NCBI GenBank assembly: GCA_032717465.1 | Contig: CM064732.1 | Location: forward strand, 23,387,424-23,451,423 | Reading direction: 5' to 3' | DNA from: Coenobita brevimanus | Lineage: Eukaryota; Arthropoda; Malacostraca; Decapoda; Coenobitidae | DNA length: 64,000 bases | In this document: positions 14,025 to 25,065 of the stretch, one piece after another | Numbering within the stretch: the stretch's first letter is position 1 | How the letters are laid out: each line of letters begins with the position of its first letter | Translations under genes and position numbers: made by a program | Notes under the pieces: generated by a model | What the model was told of the DNA's origin: nothing | The model's input: the letters and a program-made list of their open reading frames with translations, nothing else | Databases searched by the model: none

Positions 14025-15057
14025 TGTAATAGGCGTCCACACTGAAAATGTGGAACGTGTTCGAGCGAGCGAGCGAGCAAATCATGCAATGCTGAACATT
14101 ATCTCATGTAGCTCATCATCTTCCTCTAATTTCCTGACCTAAAAATACTAAAAAGATCGTATTAGATTGCACCAAAATTATTCCCTCACACTTCCTAAAA
14201 CCAATACTCCTCGTGTATTAATTTTAGGTCTAGGGCTTGGGACCTAGCAGGTTAATAATGACTTTGCTTTTTGCTCTTTCACAAAAATTGCCTTCACCAA
14301 ATCTCTCGGTGCACTCCAGTTCGAATCAGAAGTGAGAAATTCAGAATTTCTTTCATCGATCAGGGTATTGTATTAGTCTAACACGGATTCAGTCAAAAAT
14401 TCCCCCCCCCCCCCCAAAAAAAAAAAGCCAAACAGAAGGTATTCCTTTGTTTTGAAAAGGCAAAACATGGTTGTTCTCAGCAATCCTCCGAAAATACTGC
14501 TGCGCTACTCACGCAGCCTTAGACAGTTACATCTTGCACAGCCAGCTGTTATGCTAATCTGCCTTATAGAAAATCGTTTCCTCGATTTACGGAAAAACTA
14601 TTGGGAATTACAGGTTGCTATGAAATGAAAATAATTGACGATTTTTATGCGATTTCCAAATTGGTGTCAGTCATGCTTGTAACTTCAAAATTGGCTGAGA
14701 TGTCCAAAAAAGGTCGCTACTGTACTACAGTAGTCCTCCCAACCCTTGCCCCCAATTCTTGCTGACGCGATATCTCATTCGGGTACATATTAGCCAGAGG
14801 GGTGACCGTGCATTTTGCTTATTTTCGGTAATTAGTTGTTAAACTTTGACATGGCTTATTATACAATGGTAAAATTATATTTATATGCATTTTATTGTTT
14901 AGCTTGAAAGTGCTATTAAAATGGTGGTAAACATGACATGTTTAAAGCATATTACAGTTTGATAATTAGATGTCAAAGCAAATAAGCAAAATGCACGGCC
15001 GCCCCTCAGGCTCGAAACGCCTCATACGTCAGGGGTCCAAACTGTGACTAAATTTGG
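14025..15057. repeat. ~780-bp dispersed repeat, copy 2, interrupted by a MITE
   Basis: Homologous to 5437-6221 from ATGTAATAGGC onward. Similarity runs to about 14788, stops, and resumes at about 15029 with GTCAGGGGTCCAAACTGTGAC. The break is caused by the inverted-repeat element at 14794-15010. A poly-C/poly-A stretch near 14402-14426 is an extra difference from copy 1. Confidence 0.75.
14794..15010. mobile_element. MITE with ~30-bp terminal inverted repeats
   Basis: The left end (14794-14825) and the reverse complement of the right end (14979-15010) both read CC-GAGGGG-G-CCGTGCATTTTGCTTATTT with about four mismatches. The 217-bp element has an AT-rich, non-coding core. It lies exactly where copy 2 of the ~780-bp repeat loses similarity to copy 1. 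No clean target-site duplication is visible, so the superfamily is not assigned. Confidence 0.75.
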
Positions 15058-15112
15058 TAAAGGGAGGAATCACATATACGAGCCTCGAGCTGATACATAT
15101 CTTGCGCGGAAG

Positions 15113-15640
15113 GAATATGACCTTGACCTTGACCTACTTTCACCGATTTCGAACTTGTAGATTTTCATCCCTACTACAAACCTGTAATATTTTATGATGA
15201 TATTTTGAGCGGTTGCGAAGTTGTCGTGGTAACAGGCACGGACCTTGACCTATTTTTACCAATTTCGATCTCGTAGGATTTTTTCCTCCCTACTATACAC
15301 CTATAAAATTTTGTGATGACGTCATGAGCGGTTGTGAACTTATCATGCTATCAGACACATGGACAGACAGACAAAGTGAAAACAATACTCGTATGAGATT
15401 TTCATTCCTACTGCGCACTTGTAAAATTTTGTGATGATATCTTGAGCGGTTGCGAAGTTATCGTGGTAACAGACACAAACCTTGAACTGTTTTCACCAAT
15501 TTCAAATTCGTGATCGATTTTTTTCCCTACTACACACCTGTATAATTGTGTGATGATATCTCGAGCGGTTGCGAAGTTATTGTGCTAACACGCACAGACA
15601 GACAAACTGAAAATATCAGCTTCGCTATCGCGACTGTTAA
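15113..15640. repeat. ~120-bp tandem repeat, four degenerate units
   Basis: Units begin near 15119, 15240, 15362 and 15481. Shared blocks are GACCTTGACCTA-TTT-ACC, CCCTACTA-A-ACCTGTA, TTTTGTGATGA and GAGCGGTTGCGAAGTTATCGTG. The third unit has replaced its left block with ACAGACAGACAAAGTGAAAA, a motif seen again at the end of the fourth. Confidence 0.8.
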
Positions 15641-16815
15641 TAATCCTTAATATTCTTTTTCTGCCACTGAGGCATGCTAGTTGTAATGTCGAGAGTACAT
15701 CTTCAGTAAACTTACATAAAAGGCTAGAATATAAACATGGCTTCCATCAAGAACAGTATACTGCCAAATTAACCGTGTTTCATGTTGCCATATAAGCAGC
15801 ATTCTGAATCTTTCTCTAAAAACTTATCATACACGCAGAGGAAGTACGGTACACACGCACACTCACATACACAGGCACATATTCGAACAGAAAGGCAGAG
15901 GAACAGGAAGCGCAACAAGGAAAAAAAAAAGTAGATTCTACATAACATTTTCCCTGTATTTTTTCCTGATCTCCACCGTATTTTTTCCATCCACCTCTCT
16001 TGTTAAAAAAAAAAAAAAAAAAAAGACCGTGCAGCAAATTGAAGGACACTTGTTTCACACACACACACAGTATAGGAAGGTGTGGGAAATTTGTTAGAGT
16101 GCACAGCTGTCGGGATTACTGGAAACCTTGTTAATCTCTTCGCAAGATCAGTATTGTACAGACTATGTAGGACAGTGAATAACAGATGCAAAGATAACAT
16201 AGCTAGCGTAAAGTGCTCTAAAAATCCCTCTCTTTTCGTGCATACTTTTATATTAAAACTCTCAGGCTCGTATACTCACTTTCAAATAGTAAATCATCTG
16301 ACGTCAGCTGGAATAAAGTGCTAGAATTTTCCCAAGCATGACAGGGTTAATGGGTGCCTGGACTAACTCAATGCCTATCCATCTGACTCACTTATGCTGA
16401 ATGTAATGCTATGAAGTCAGCTGGAATAAAATATTTACCGACTACTAGATGCTTAATGGTACCAGTACTGTCACTCAGGCTCCTGTGATTCACTCTCAGC
16501 ACTAGAAAATCGTCTTATATTATCTGTAATACAATGCCATAATTGTCCCGCGCATGCGAGGTAGCTTTGTCTTCCCGATAGCTCAACATGGTTTAGGTTC
16601 AGTGTTGTTGCCGTGATTAACAGATGCAATGATAACACAGCCAGCCTAACATCTTCAACCTGGCGATGTAGTGTGTATTATATTCTTGCTTCTACCAGTT
16701 CCATGCATCCTAGGTGCGACTTCTCAAACTGGAGGGATTAGATACAGCCTTCGTTACCACCCTCCCCCGTCCTTATTGCTAGGCATTTCTTCGAAGCTGA
16801 ACAAAATTATCTTAT

Positions 16816-16817
<2 letters not shown>
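15641..16817. other. No gene seen; weak local duplication
   Basis: Non-coding. TAACAGATGCAA-GATAACA occurs near 16181 and again near 16618, and GTCAGCTGGAATAAA near 16303 and 16417, suggesting an old local duplication. A poly-A run lies at 16004-16024. Confidence 0.45.
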
Positions 16818-16901
<84 letters not shown>

Positions 16902-16928
16902 GGTGTGTGTGTGTGTGTGTGTGTGTGT
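16818..16928. repeat. (AT)n-(GT)n compound microsatellite
   Basis: About 62 bases of AT pass directly into about 48 bases of GT. Confidence 0.95.
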
Positions 16929-17787
16929 ATTACGTCATCATAATGAAGAACTTAACCCATATACTACGATGATGCCTTTTTTCACTAACCGTTTCGTAAC
17001 GAAGACATCTTTTATGCACAGGAGCGGCCAAATCGATACTCATTCCCAGTGTAGAGTATATATATCATTAATAGTCAATGAGTTTTTTTTTTTTTTTTGT
17101 TGTCTTTAATATAAGAACTTTAGTTACTTGTAACCGTACAGTTTTACAAGCACCACACTGCACTTCCGTCGATTTTTGCCACAAACACACTGGAGTATGT
17201 GTTAGGGGATATGGAGGTATTGGTGGTGCATTTGGTACGAATCTTAAGCAAGTTTGGGATATCTGAGGTGCGAGTAGTGTGCGTCTGGGGTGTGTCTGGG
17301 ATGTGTCAGGAGAATCTGTCCAAAGACAAAGGATACTTACTGGAATGTACCGGGGTAATGCATAATGTATATGGCTGGGATGACTATGGCTATCAAAGGT
17401 CTCCTTTGAATTGTTTATACCTCAAGTTGAAGCATCTCTCCTGGACGGAATAAAACTGTCATGTTGTGGCAAGCATATTAAAATCTGCGTCAACCAACTG
17501 AGCATGTTGAACTTATACATAGATGTATACTGTATCATACGATTCTTTTTTTGTAACTCTTTAACTACGACAGCATTTCCTCCTAATCATGGAACCTGCC
17601 GGCGACTTTATGCAGTTTGGGAAATATATTTTGAATCTATTCGGTAGTTTTAGGAATTGCCTTATTTAACCTCCTTTTTATTACGAGTCTTCCATCAGTT
17701 CAATAAAGTGGTTTACAAGCAGCAAGGATAAACTAAATAAAAGTAATAACGTAATGAGAAAGTTAATCAAAATTAGTAAATAACTAG

Positions 17788-17865
<78 letters not shown>

Positions 17866-18067
17866 ACAAATGAGTGATTAACCGTTTAATATAAATAAAC
17901 CGGTCTAACAGTTGCACGAACATAACAAGAAGGCGCTCTCAAAACACCCTCGCCCACCGACTGGTCTAAGGGCTGAAACTCTGACTACTCTGTGACAGTG
18001 ACTTGTGACTAACTGCTCTAAAAATTGAAATACTTCATTCTTGCTTAAGCTATAACCCTTTCATCAA
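16929..18067. other. No gene seen; contains (AT)n at 17791-17861
   Basis: Short ORFs (for example 17199-17453) are motif-free. A perfect AT array of about 70 bases lies at 17791-17861. Confidence 0.5.
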
Positions 18068-19040
18068 GGTTACTTCAGATCAGATCAGAACTGTCTGAAC
18101 TGACTTGCCCAGTGACCCTGTCTTTTCACCTTTCCCTTTGACCTTGACATCTGACTGATAGACCTTGACATCCGACAATATGGAATCTTTTTATCCCAGT
18201 CTTAAGTAGAATCTCTACAAAGTTTGGTCTAAACTGAATAAAAACTGTGTACGTTGACTTTCCCATGCGACCTTGACCTTTGATCTACTGTTTTCAACAG
18301 TGATAGATCAAGCCACTAGGTGATCGTCAACCCATCATCCAAGTTTAATCTAAATCGTATCAAAGTTGTTTTACTTTATTCTGTTCCCATGCAGACATAC
18401 GAGTCGAAGTTTGACCATGCTTTATGACCATGACCTCTAACTGATTGCAACTTTTCGTTTTTGTCTGACCATTAACATTTCCACCAATAGTGATTCAAGT
18501 CAGATAAAGACAGCTTGAACTGACCTTGCCCCGTGACTTTGATATTTCCTTATGACGAATCTCTTTGACTGATAGTTCACAAAATAGAATTTCTTTATGG
18601 TTGATTTACCCTAAGCCTTTCCACAAAGTCTGGTTTACATCGGATAAAAACTGTTCAAGCTGGTTGTTCTCCGTAACCTTGCCTTGCGGCCCATTCTTCT
18701 CTGAGCCAGTAGGTCAACTCTTTGGGTGATCCTCAAACAATCCATGAAGTGTGGTTCAAATCAGATCGATGCTGTTTTAGTTATTTTGTACGCACGCAGA
18801 TACGCAGGTAGAATTTTGACATTGCCCTGAAACCAAGACATCTGATTTGTTGTTCTCAAAATACAATGCGTTGTTTCTTGTCTAACCGTCAACTATTCCC
18901 CCATGTTTGTTTGAAAATGGATAAAAAAAACTTTGATCTAGTCTTGTGACCTTGAGCTTTGACCTATTGTTCTGTAAAATCAATAGGTTTACTCATGCGT
19001 TATCCTTCAATCATTGCACGAAGCTTGTTAAAAATCGGAT
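18068..19040. repeat. Degenerate ~140-bp satellite built around (T)GACCTTGACCT
   Basis: About seven diverged units contain a GACCTTGACCTTTGA-type core (near 18139, 18270, 18419, 18540, 18680, 18820 and 18947), followed by TCAA-AGG-T and CAAG-TTG-T-AAATCGGAT-AAA blocks. Spacing is roughly 120-155 bases. It ends in a CA array (19058-19117). No coding potential. Confidence 0.75.
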
Positions 19041-19057
19041 AAGTTCTTTTGGTAATT

Positions 19058-19117
19058 TCACACACACACACACACACACACACAACACACACACACACAA
19101 GTACACACACACACACA
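19058..19117. repeat. (CA)n microsatellite, slightly interrupted
   Basis: CA units with breaks at ACAACAC and AAGTACAC. The array terminates the 18068-19040 satellite. Confidence 0.9.
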
Positions 19118-20312
19118 TATATACAGAAGAAAAATAACATCAGCTCTCGCTTTGCAAACGTGAATGTAACTAAAAGTCCGTCACCTGATACGGGTTAATG
19201 ATATCCCTCTTCAGCTTGTATTTGACTTTTTTTTTTTTTTTCGCATAGTTTGATGCGCCTCTTCACTGATGAGTAGAGGATCGCACATAAGGAGGATATA
19301 ACAACAATTATGAGTTTCTGTAAGCCATGGTATATCAGGCTGAACGACGTGGAGCACTCTTTTTAACCTTAAGCCTGCCAGTTACCTACTTTGGATAATA
19401 TGTCAAGTAAATGCCATACTGTTTTACGTAGCTCAGGAGAAACCTTGGCCACTGATTGCATTTAAATGTTTTTTTTTTTTTTTCTAGATTTGTGATTTGA
19501 TCTAGAAGAAAAAAAAATAAATAGCACCTTAGTCCAGCTTCTACAGAAGGAAACTCTTCTTCGTCAAAACCTTAAAAGGTGGTCAGACAAATGTATTACT
19601 TAAGCATTCCCATGTTGTCTACAAAAGGTGATAGTTCAATCCCCTTGACTAGGAACTTCTAAACTCAGTTGTATGCATAAGTCACTGCCCTGTTCACCCA
19701 GGCAAAGTAAAAGTCAACCGTATCTTTGTATCACAGCGAAGGAAAACATAACTTAATAAATGATAAAATAAGAGATTAACATTATACAAAACGGATTAAA
19801 ATGTCAAACACCCTATTTCTCTTATTTTGCCTTTCGTTCACTGGTCATTCATAAGGTCCCACAGATATTCAGAAAACTACTGAGAATATTACCAGCTCTG
19901 TCAGATCTGTTGTGAATGTAACATACCAAACACATTGTCAAACAATGGTGAGAATCAGCCTTAACTGAGGTGTGGTAAGTAGACTACTGGATACTGTGAA
20001 CAGGCTTCCTAGACCAGACTGAAATCGGAGTAATCAGTAAGGTTTATATGTCTGTATCTCTATTTCTTTCCCTCGAAGGAAATGTTTACTCTTCTTCATG
20101 ATGGCGAAGCACGCATTAGGATGGGAAATCTGTGATGAGAGCAATGGTTGGGCAAGAGAAGCTGTTATATTAACTATGCTCGTGTGCCGAGTCAGTTTAC
20201 AGTATGTCATATTTACAAAGCAAAGGTGTGAACATTCTAATAGCGTATGATACGGGGATACTACAAGCACCCATGTGAACTTTTTTGCCCAGCCTGAGTT
20301 CGTACCGTAAAT
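19118..20312. other. No gene seen
   Basis: Two poly-T stretches (near 19228 and 19471). No ORF with recognisable motifs, up to the terminal repeat of the hAT element. Confidence 0.5.
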
Positions 20313-20869
20313 CAGTGTTCTTCAACCATCTATAAGTTCATGCCCCCTTCAGGGAGCTTTTGAGAAATTCACGTATCCTCGCTCCTAGGGCGATTAATTA
20401 CCAAAAAATTACATGACTGTTTCAGATTTTTCTTTAGTTTTAAGACTAGAAATATATAAATAAAGGAATTAGGTCTCTGTTTAAAAAATAGAAAATACTG
20501 TAGCTACTTTGTCCTAAATAATTGTTAGATTGGTGCCAAGTGTATAGTACAATATTATTTTATGTGCATATATTTTGTATTTCTATTTTTAAGTGCACAT
20601 TTCATGTTCTTTTTCAAATGGTTGGAAAAAAAAATGCAAATTGAGTATCATATTGTTTACACTAGTTATAAAACAGCAAATTAAAAAGGTTTTGTATGCA
20701 GTGGCTGGGCTGCTGATGCATTGTTCCAACAGTCTTATCAAAACTAGGTTTGATTTCACTTTCCAGTGCCCTCCTCATCATGAATCCATATCTTGTAACT
20801 GGTTTTGCTGTTTTATTTTAATATCCACTATATTAGAGCTGCATCTTTCTGCCAGATATATTGTTGGCA

Positions 20870-22705
20870 TCTGAACTAGATAAGTCATGGAATTCGTGCA
20901 AGTTCTTTGAAGTCTGGAATTCCTAAAAGTGAGCACCAGAAATCTCCGTAATAGGAGAATTCACAGAATGATAACTTCTGTGCAAAGTCAGTAGACAGTT
21001 CCAGGAAAGTAGCTGTCAATGATTCCAGATTGGCTGGTCTGGTATTAGCTGAGACAAAGGGGTTCACAAACCACATACATTCTTCGAGTGCTCTTGTCTC
21101 TTGATAAAGGAAATAGATAATAAACATGTTTTTCAGTCTCTCCACTTGAAAAATAACAAAATCCTTAATATTTTACTCCAGTGAAGGAGATAACACATCC
21201 CATTTGTTCTCTTTCAAGAACTGTCCAAGGAAAAAGAAACTGTTGAATGCCTTAATTTCAGCTTTTCCACAACCCACTCTTCATCTTGAAAGTTTGTCTC
21301 GCAAGTCACATAAAAAATATCCCCGCTATTGCCTTTAATTGATTCAGCTTCTCAGCCATGTATGATAATCTGACCATCCAGTAGCTGTCCTGGAGCTTGG
21401 CAGCCTTTTCGTCTCCTTCTTGTCAGAATTACGCACATTTCTTCTCTCAGTGTTAGCAATCTGTTCAACACTTTGCCACCATAGAGCCGATGAACATCTG
21501 TATGCAATAGAGGCTTAGAAAATTTTGCATCCATTTTCTTGCAAAACTGTTCAAATATGCGACTCTTTTTTGCTCTTGCAACGATATTATTCACTATCTT
21601 TACTACAGTACTGATGAATTCGTCAAAGTCATGTTTTCTCACATTTGATAGTAAATTCTTGGTAGCCAGTGCCTACTGTGAACAGAATAGCATCTGGGTG
21701 CAATATCCTTAATTCTCTTGACAGCACCTGTTTTACCTCCAGCCACTGTTGCAGTCCCATCTGTGGTAACACAAGCACATTTGTTCCAGCTCAGATTATT
21801 CCTGGCCATAAATTCATTTATCTTGGTGGATATTCCTTTCCTGTTGTCTGCACACCTAGTGGTAAACGGGATAGGAAATGTTCTGCTGTTTTCTTGGACT
21901 GACTGTCAGGCAAGGGCAGTAAGCTAAATGTTGAACAACATTTGCATTGTCAGTGGTTTCATCGAACTGCAAACGAAACCAGGGTGCTGCCCTGAACCTT
22001 GTAAGTAGTTGATCCTTCAAGTCTTCTGCGACTACCACAGATCAACGTTTCATTGAGGAATCTGAAAGTGGAATACTCGGAAACTTATCAAGTAATTTCT
22101 TGCCTCTTTCAAGAAACAGGGCAGCCATTTCTAAGCGTGGAAAAATGGCTTTCCCGCCTAAAGTGAAAGATTTCTTAGATTTCTTAAGTGCATGTCCTAT
22201 TTCCATTGTTGACATTAGAAGGGCCTTCTCTTCCTTTTCTCGATGGACCATAAGACCATCAGAGGAACTCTGTTGCTTTTCAAGTCCTGCACGAGTTGCT
22301 TCAACACTCCATTGATTTATTTTATTGTTCATTGTGTTACATTTTTAGATGAAACAGTAGCTTGGAAGATATAAGATTTAAATTTTTATACTTTGCAGAA
22401 CAGAGAAGACAGTGAGCAGCTGGATTAGGATTCTGATCCTCTTCATCTGACAAATAAAATCTGTACTTCACATAGTCATTATTCCACTTCCTCTGCCTTG
22501 TTTGAAACTGAATGGACGTACCTGATGGGTATTGTCTTTTCTGCTTGAAACTTGTTTCACCACTATTTTTCGGTGTCAGTAAAACTGATCCAGTTGGATG
22601 ATCTTCCTGCCTATTTTCATCCCTTGTTGTTTGCCTTTAATCCAGCTCCTCAGGTCGTAGTTCTTCAGTAACACCGGGTTTCTTGAAGTACTTTGGCTGA
22701 GACAT
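20870..22705 (-). pseudogene. ZBED5-like hAT transposase pseudogene
   Basis: On the minus strand, pieces occur in family order. At 22372-22500 there is a BED-like finger region with NDYVKYRF and HCLLCSAKY (CxxC). At 21856-22332 there is a helical block followed by RLQFDETTDN. At 21700-21850 there is NEFMARNNLSWNKC and a VTTDGTATV block (ZBED5 proteins have CTDGAP). At 21352-21642 there is IVNNIVAR...LLHTDVHRLYGGKVLNRLL...LREEM, equivalent to the HTEVRWLSRGKVL region. At 20885-21145 there is a C-terminal piece with WFVNPFV and GDFWCSLL, matching the dimerisation end. Stops and frameshifts separate these pieces. A catalytic function is not possible as it stands. Confidence 0.75.
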
Positions 22706-22790
22706 CTGCAGGGAAAAAAGAAAATCTCCATTAAGTTTTGTTTTATTTTAAATCTACCATGCTATTTTCTGCAGTCTCAGCATATTCTTC

Positions 22791-22825
<35 letters not shown>

Positions 22826-22994
22826 CTCTAGTTTTAGCCTCGTCTATCCTGGAAAAAGACTCCAGCGAAAGGGCTATCCAATATGAGTGACCCTGAAAAT
22901 AATTATATGATGCGCTAAGTCTGATACTTCTCGACCTCTACATGCCACGGACACAAATTAACTCTATTTCAAGACATCATAACGTGTATGGATA

Positions 22995-23140
22995 TGTGAA
23001 TGGAAGGAAACACGACACGGATATGTAGATCAGAGTTAGTTTCCCGCTTATTTTCGTTGTTGCTTCTTCAGGGGAAAGAGGCAACAGCGAAATTGGATGA
23101 AAAATTGTCTGATCTACATACCCATGTTTCCTTCCATTTA
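22995..23140. repeat. Imperfect hairpin inside the hAT element
   Basis: GGAAGGAAACACG...ATATGTAGATCAGA at 23003-23037 is the inverse of TCTGATCTACATAC...GTTTCCTTCC at 23108-23139, with a loop of about 70 bases. It could be a small MITE nested in the hAT, or a secondary-structure feature. No target-site duplication was identified. Confidence 0.6.
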
Positions 23141-23922
23141 CCTATCATTATTTATTTATTTATTAACACAAAACGACAAACAGGCAGTGCCCAATTGCTG
23201 TGACAAAAGCACATAACACTAAAATAATACGATGAATAAGAAATTAGGTAATTGTAAAACGGTAGGTTGTGCAATACAAACACATGAATGAATGATAAAA
23301 ACAAACCGATCTTTAAAACAAACCTGTGTTTATTATTATAGTATTTGAAGAGACTATGGGACAACCAACAAGTTAACACAAGATGTCATTACTCACCAAT
23401 ATACGAACGATTTTGTGGTTAAATTGGGAGCCAAATTGACTATGTGTCTGAGGGAATGTGAAGGTAGAATGAGGGTAGCACTGAATACTTCTGCTACCAG
23501 TGCCAGTGACATGTCTAATAAGAGTGGACCTTTGCGGCCCACAACATGCCACAGCTCAAACTCGAGGCGCTAGTTGCGCCACAAACCGTCGTGAAAAATG
23601 ATTATACCTAATTCCTCATACTTTTCCCAACACTTTGAGGCATTATCGGCCTATATGAGAGGAATGGCGCTTAATACTTTATAGCTGATACTGAGTGTAA
23701 TATACTAATGTAATGCACAAATTTGTAACATTTTAACTGCAGTTCAAACTAATTTCTTACAGTACACTTACAATTTTCTCCTGATACATCTTTTCCTACT
23801 GTGCACACTTACACTGGTCATGTCATGTACCCTTCCATTCATATACCCCAGTATTTCCATATACCCTCTGAAAAAATTCAGGTACCTTGGGGTGCCCCAT
23901 GCACCCAGGTTGACTATCACTG

Positions 23923-24285
23923 TCCAAAATCATTGCTCCACAGAGTGCAAGGCGAATGTAACGTCACCAAGCAGCTGTGATTCCACAGCGTACCTAAAAT
24001 TATGTACTCAGAAAATTTAATAACTCTAACGATGATAGTCAGTTGGCGACCTCACATTCTCTGGTATCCAGTCTGGGTACCATTCCAGCAGAGAGTGGGA
24101 GGTAGACAGGCTAGGCCATAACTCACGCGGCTGGCTTAGGACAGGCTGTAACACAGGCGGCAAATAGGCTACATAGAGAATACACGGTCTCACTCTCTCA
24201 CATCCGATGTCATTATTAGCCTGGGAGACGACTGGTCTACCCACTAGCTTCAGCCGCAGCGTTGCTGAATGTGCTGCATTTACGA

Positions 24286-24329
<44 letters not shown>

Positions 24330-24979
24330 GTCTCTTAAAGCCCGGTACACGGAGGATGCTCCGGTAAGGCAGGGATATCAGCTTTCTTCATTCCTGTCTA
24401 AAAATAATATAATCAGTGTTAAAAACTACTGCAGTTTAAATAGTGCTATATGCAGTATTCCAAAAAAATCCAGGTCTCACTCAGACGTGTTTTGCTGTCG
24501 GCTAGTATTCTTGTACACCATGGAATCAGAAAGGATATTTCGAGGCGAGACGTCAACAACATTTCACCCTCACCCATCATCCCACAAAACTTTCATGCAT
24601 TCCTGTCTCCTGTCCATTCCATCTCATCCTCCCATCCAGAACTACAAACTATGCCACCTATTTTTTTCTGCTTCTTTCATAAACAATGCTATTTAGTTAG
24701 ATTCTTTCTCTGCTTCCTTAATGCTTCATGCTCAGGTCATCCTTTAACCTTTCCGGTAGCCTTGAATGTTCGTTTATATTCGTGTTATGAGACTGTTGTG
24801 CATCCACTTCGTGGGTTGACTACTCCGGCACCAGGATATCTCAGATTCCACACTCTGACGGCTTTGTTCAGAGAAGGGGAGATATCACCTCAGTGAAGTA
24901 CAAAAAACGGTCAATTAACCACTTAAGTACCTGGTATCTGAACTGTTTTTTAATTATAATCTTGCCTCCGTCAGGCATA
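23923..24979. other. No gene seen; (AT)n at 24287-24324
   Basis: Two overlapping ORFs at 24262-24896 (144 and 148 codons) have no recognisable domain, and one begins inside the AT array. I regard them as chance. Confidence 0.5.
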
Positions 24980-25065
24980 AGTTGCGGTGCCTCGGTGGTT
25001 AGCGTACGAATTTCATATTGTGTGTGCCCCGAGGCTATCATTCGACCTCACGCTGTGGCGGACAT
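24980..25065 (+). repeat. Possible tRNA-derived SINE head
   Basis: GTTGCGGTGCCTCGGTGGTTAGCG resembles a tRNA 5' half with an A box, and CATTCGACCTC about 40 bases later could be a worn B box (GGTTCGANTCC). No clear 3' tail was found. Confidence 0.35.

Larger units (their letters stand above)
20313..23922 (-). mobile_element. Full-length but degenerate hAT DNA transposon
   Basis: The left end begins CAGTGTTCTTCAACC. The right end, read inverted, begins CAGTGATAGTCAACC; both match the CAGTGNTNNNCAACC style of hAT terminal repeats. The 8 bases outside are CCGTAAAT (20305-20312) and TCCAAAAT (23923-23930), a possible worn 8-bp target-site duplication with 5 of 8 matching. The body is 3.6 kb and encodes a ZBED5-like transposase pseudogene on the minus strand. 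Confidence 0.75.

Noticed and set aside
24262..24896. Overlapping 144- and 148-codon ORFs
   Set aside because: Two frames are open in the same place, one starting inside an AT array; neither has a recognisable domain.
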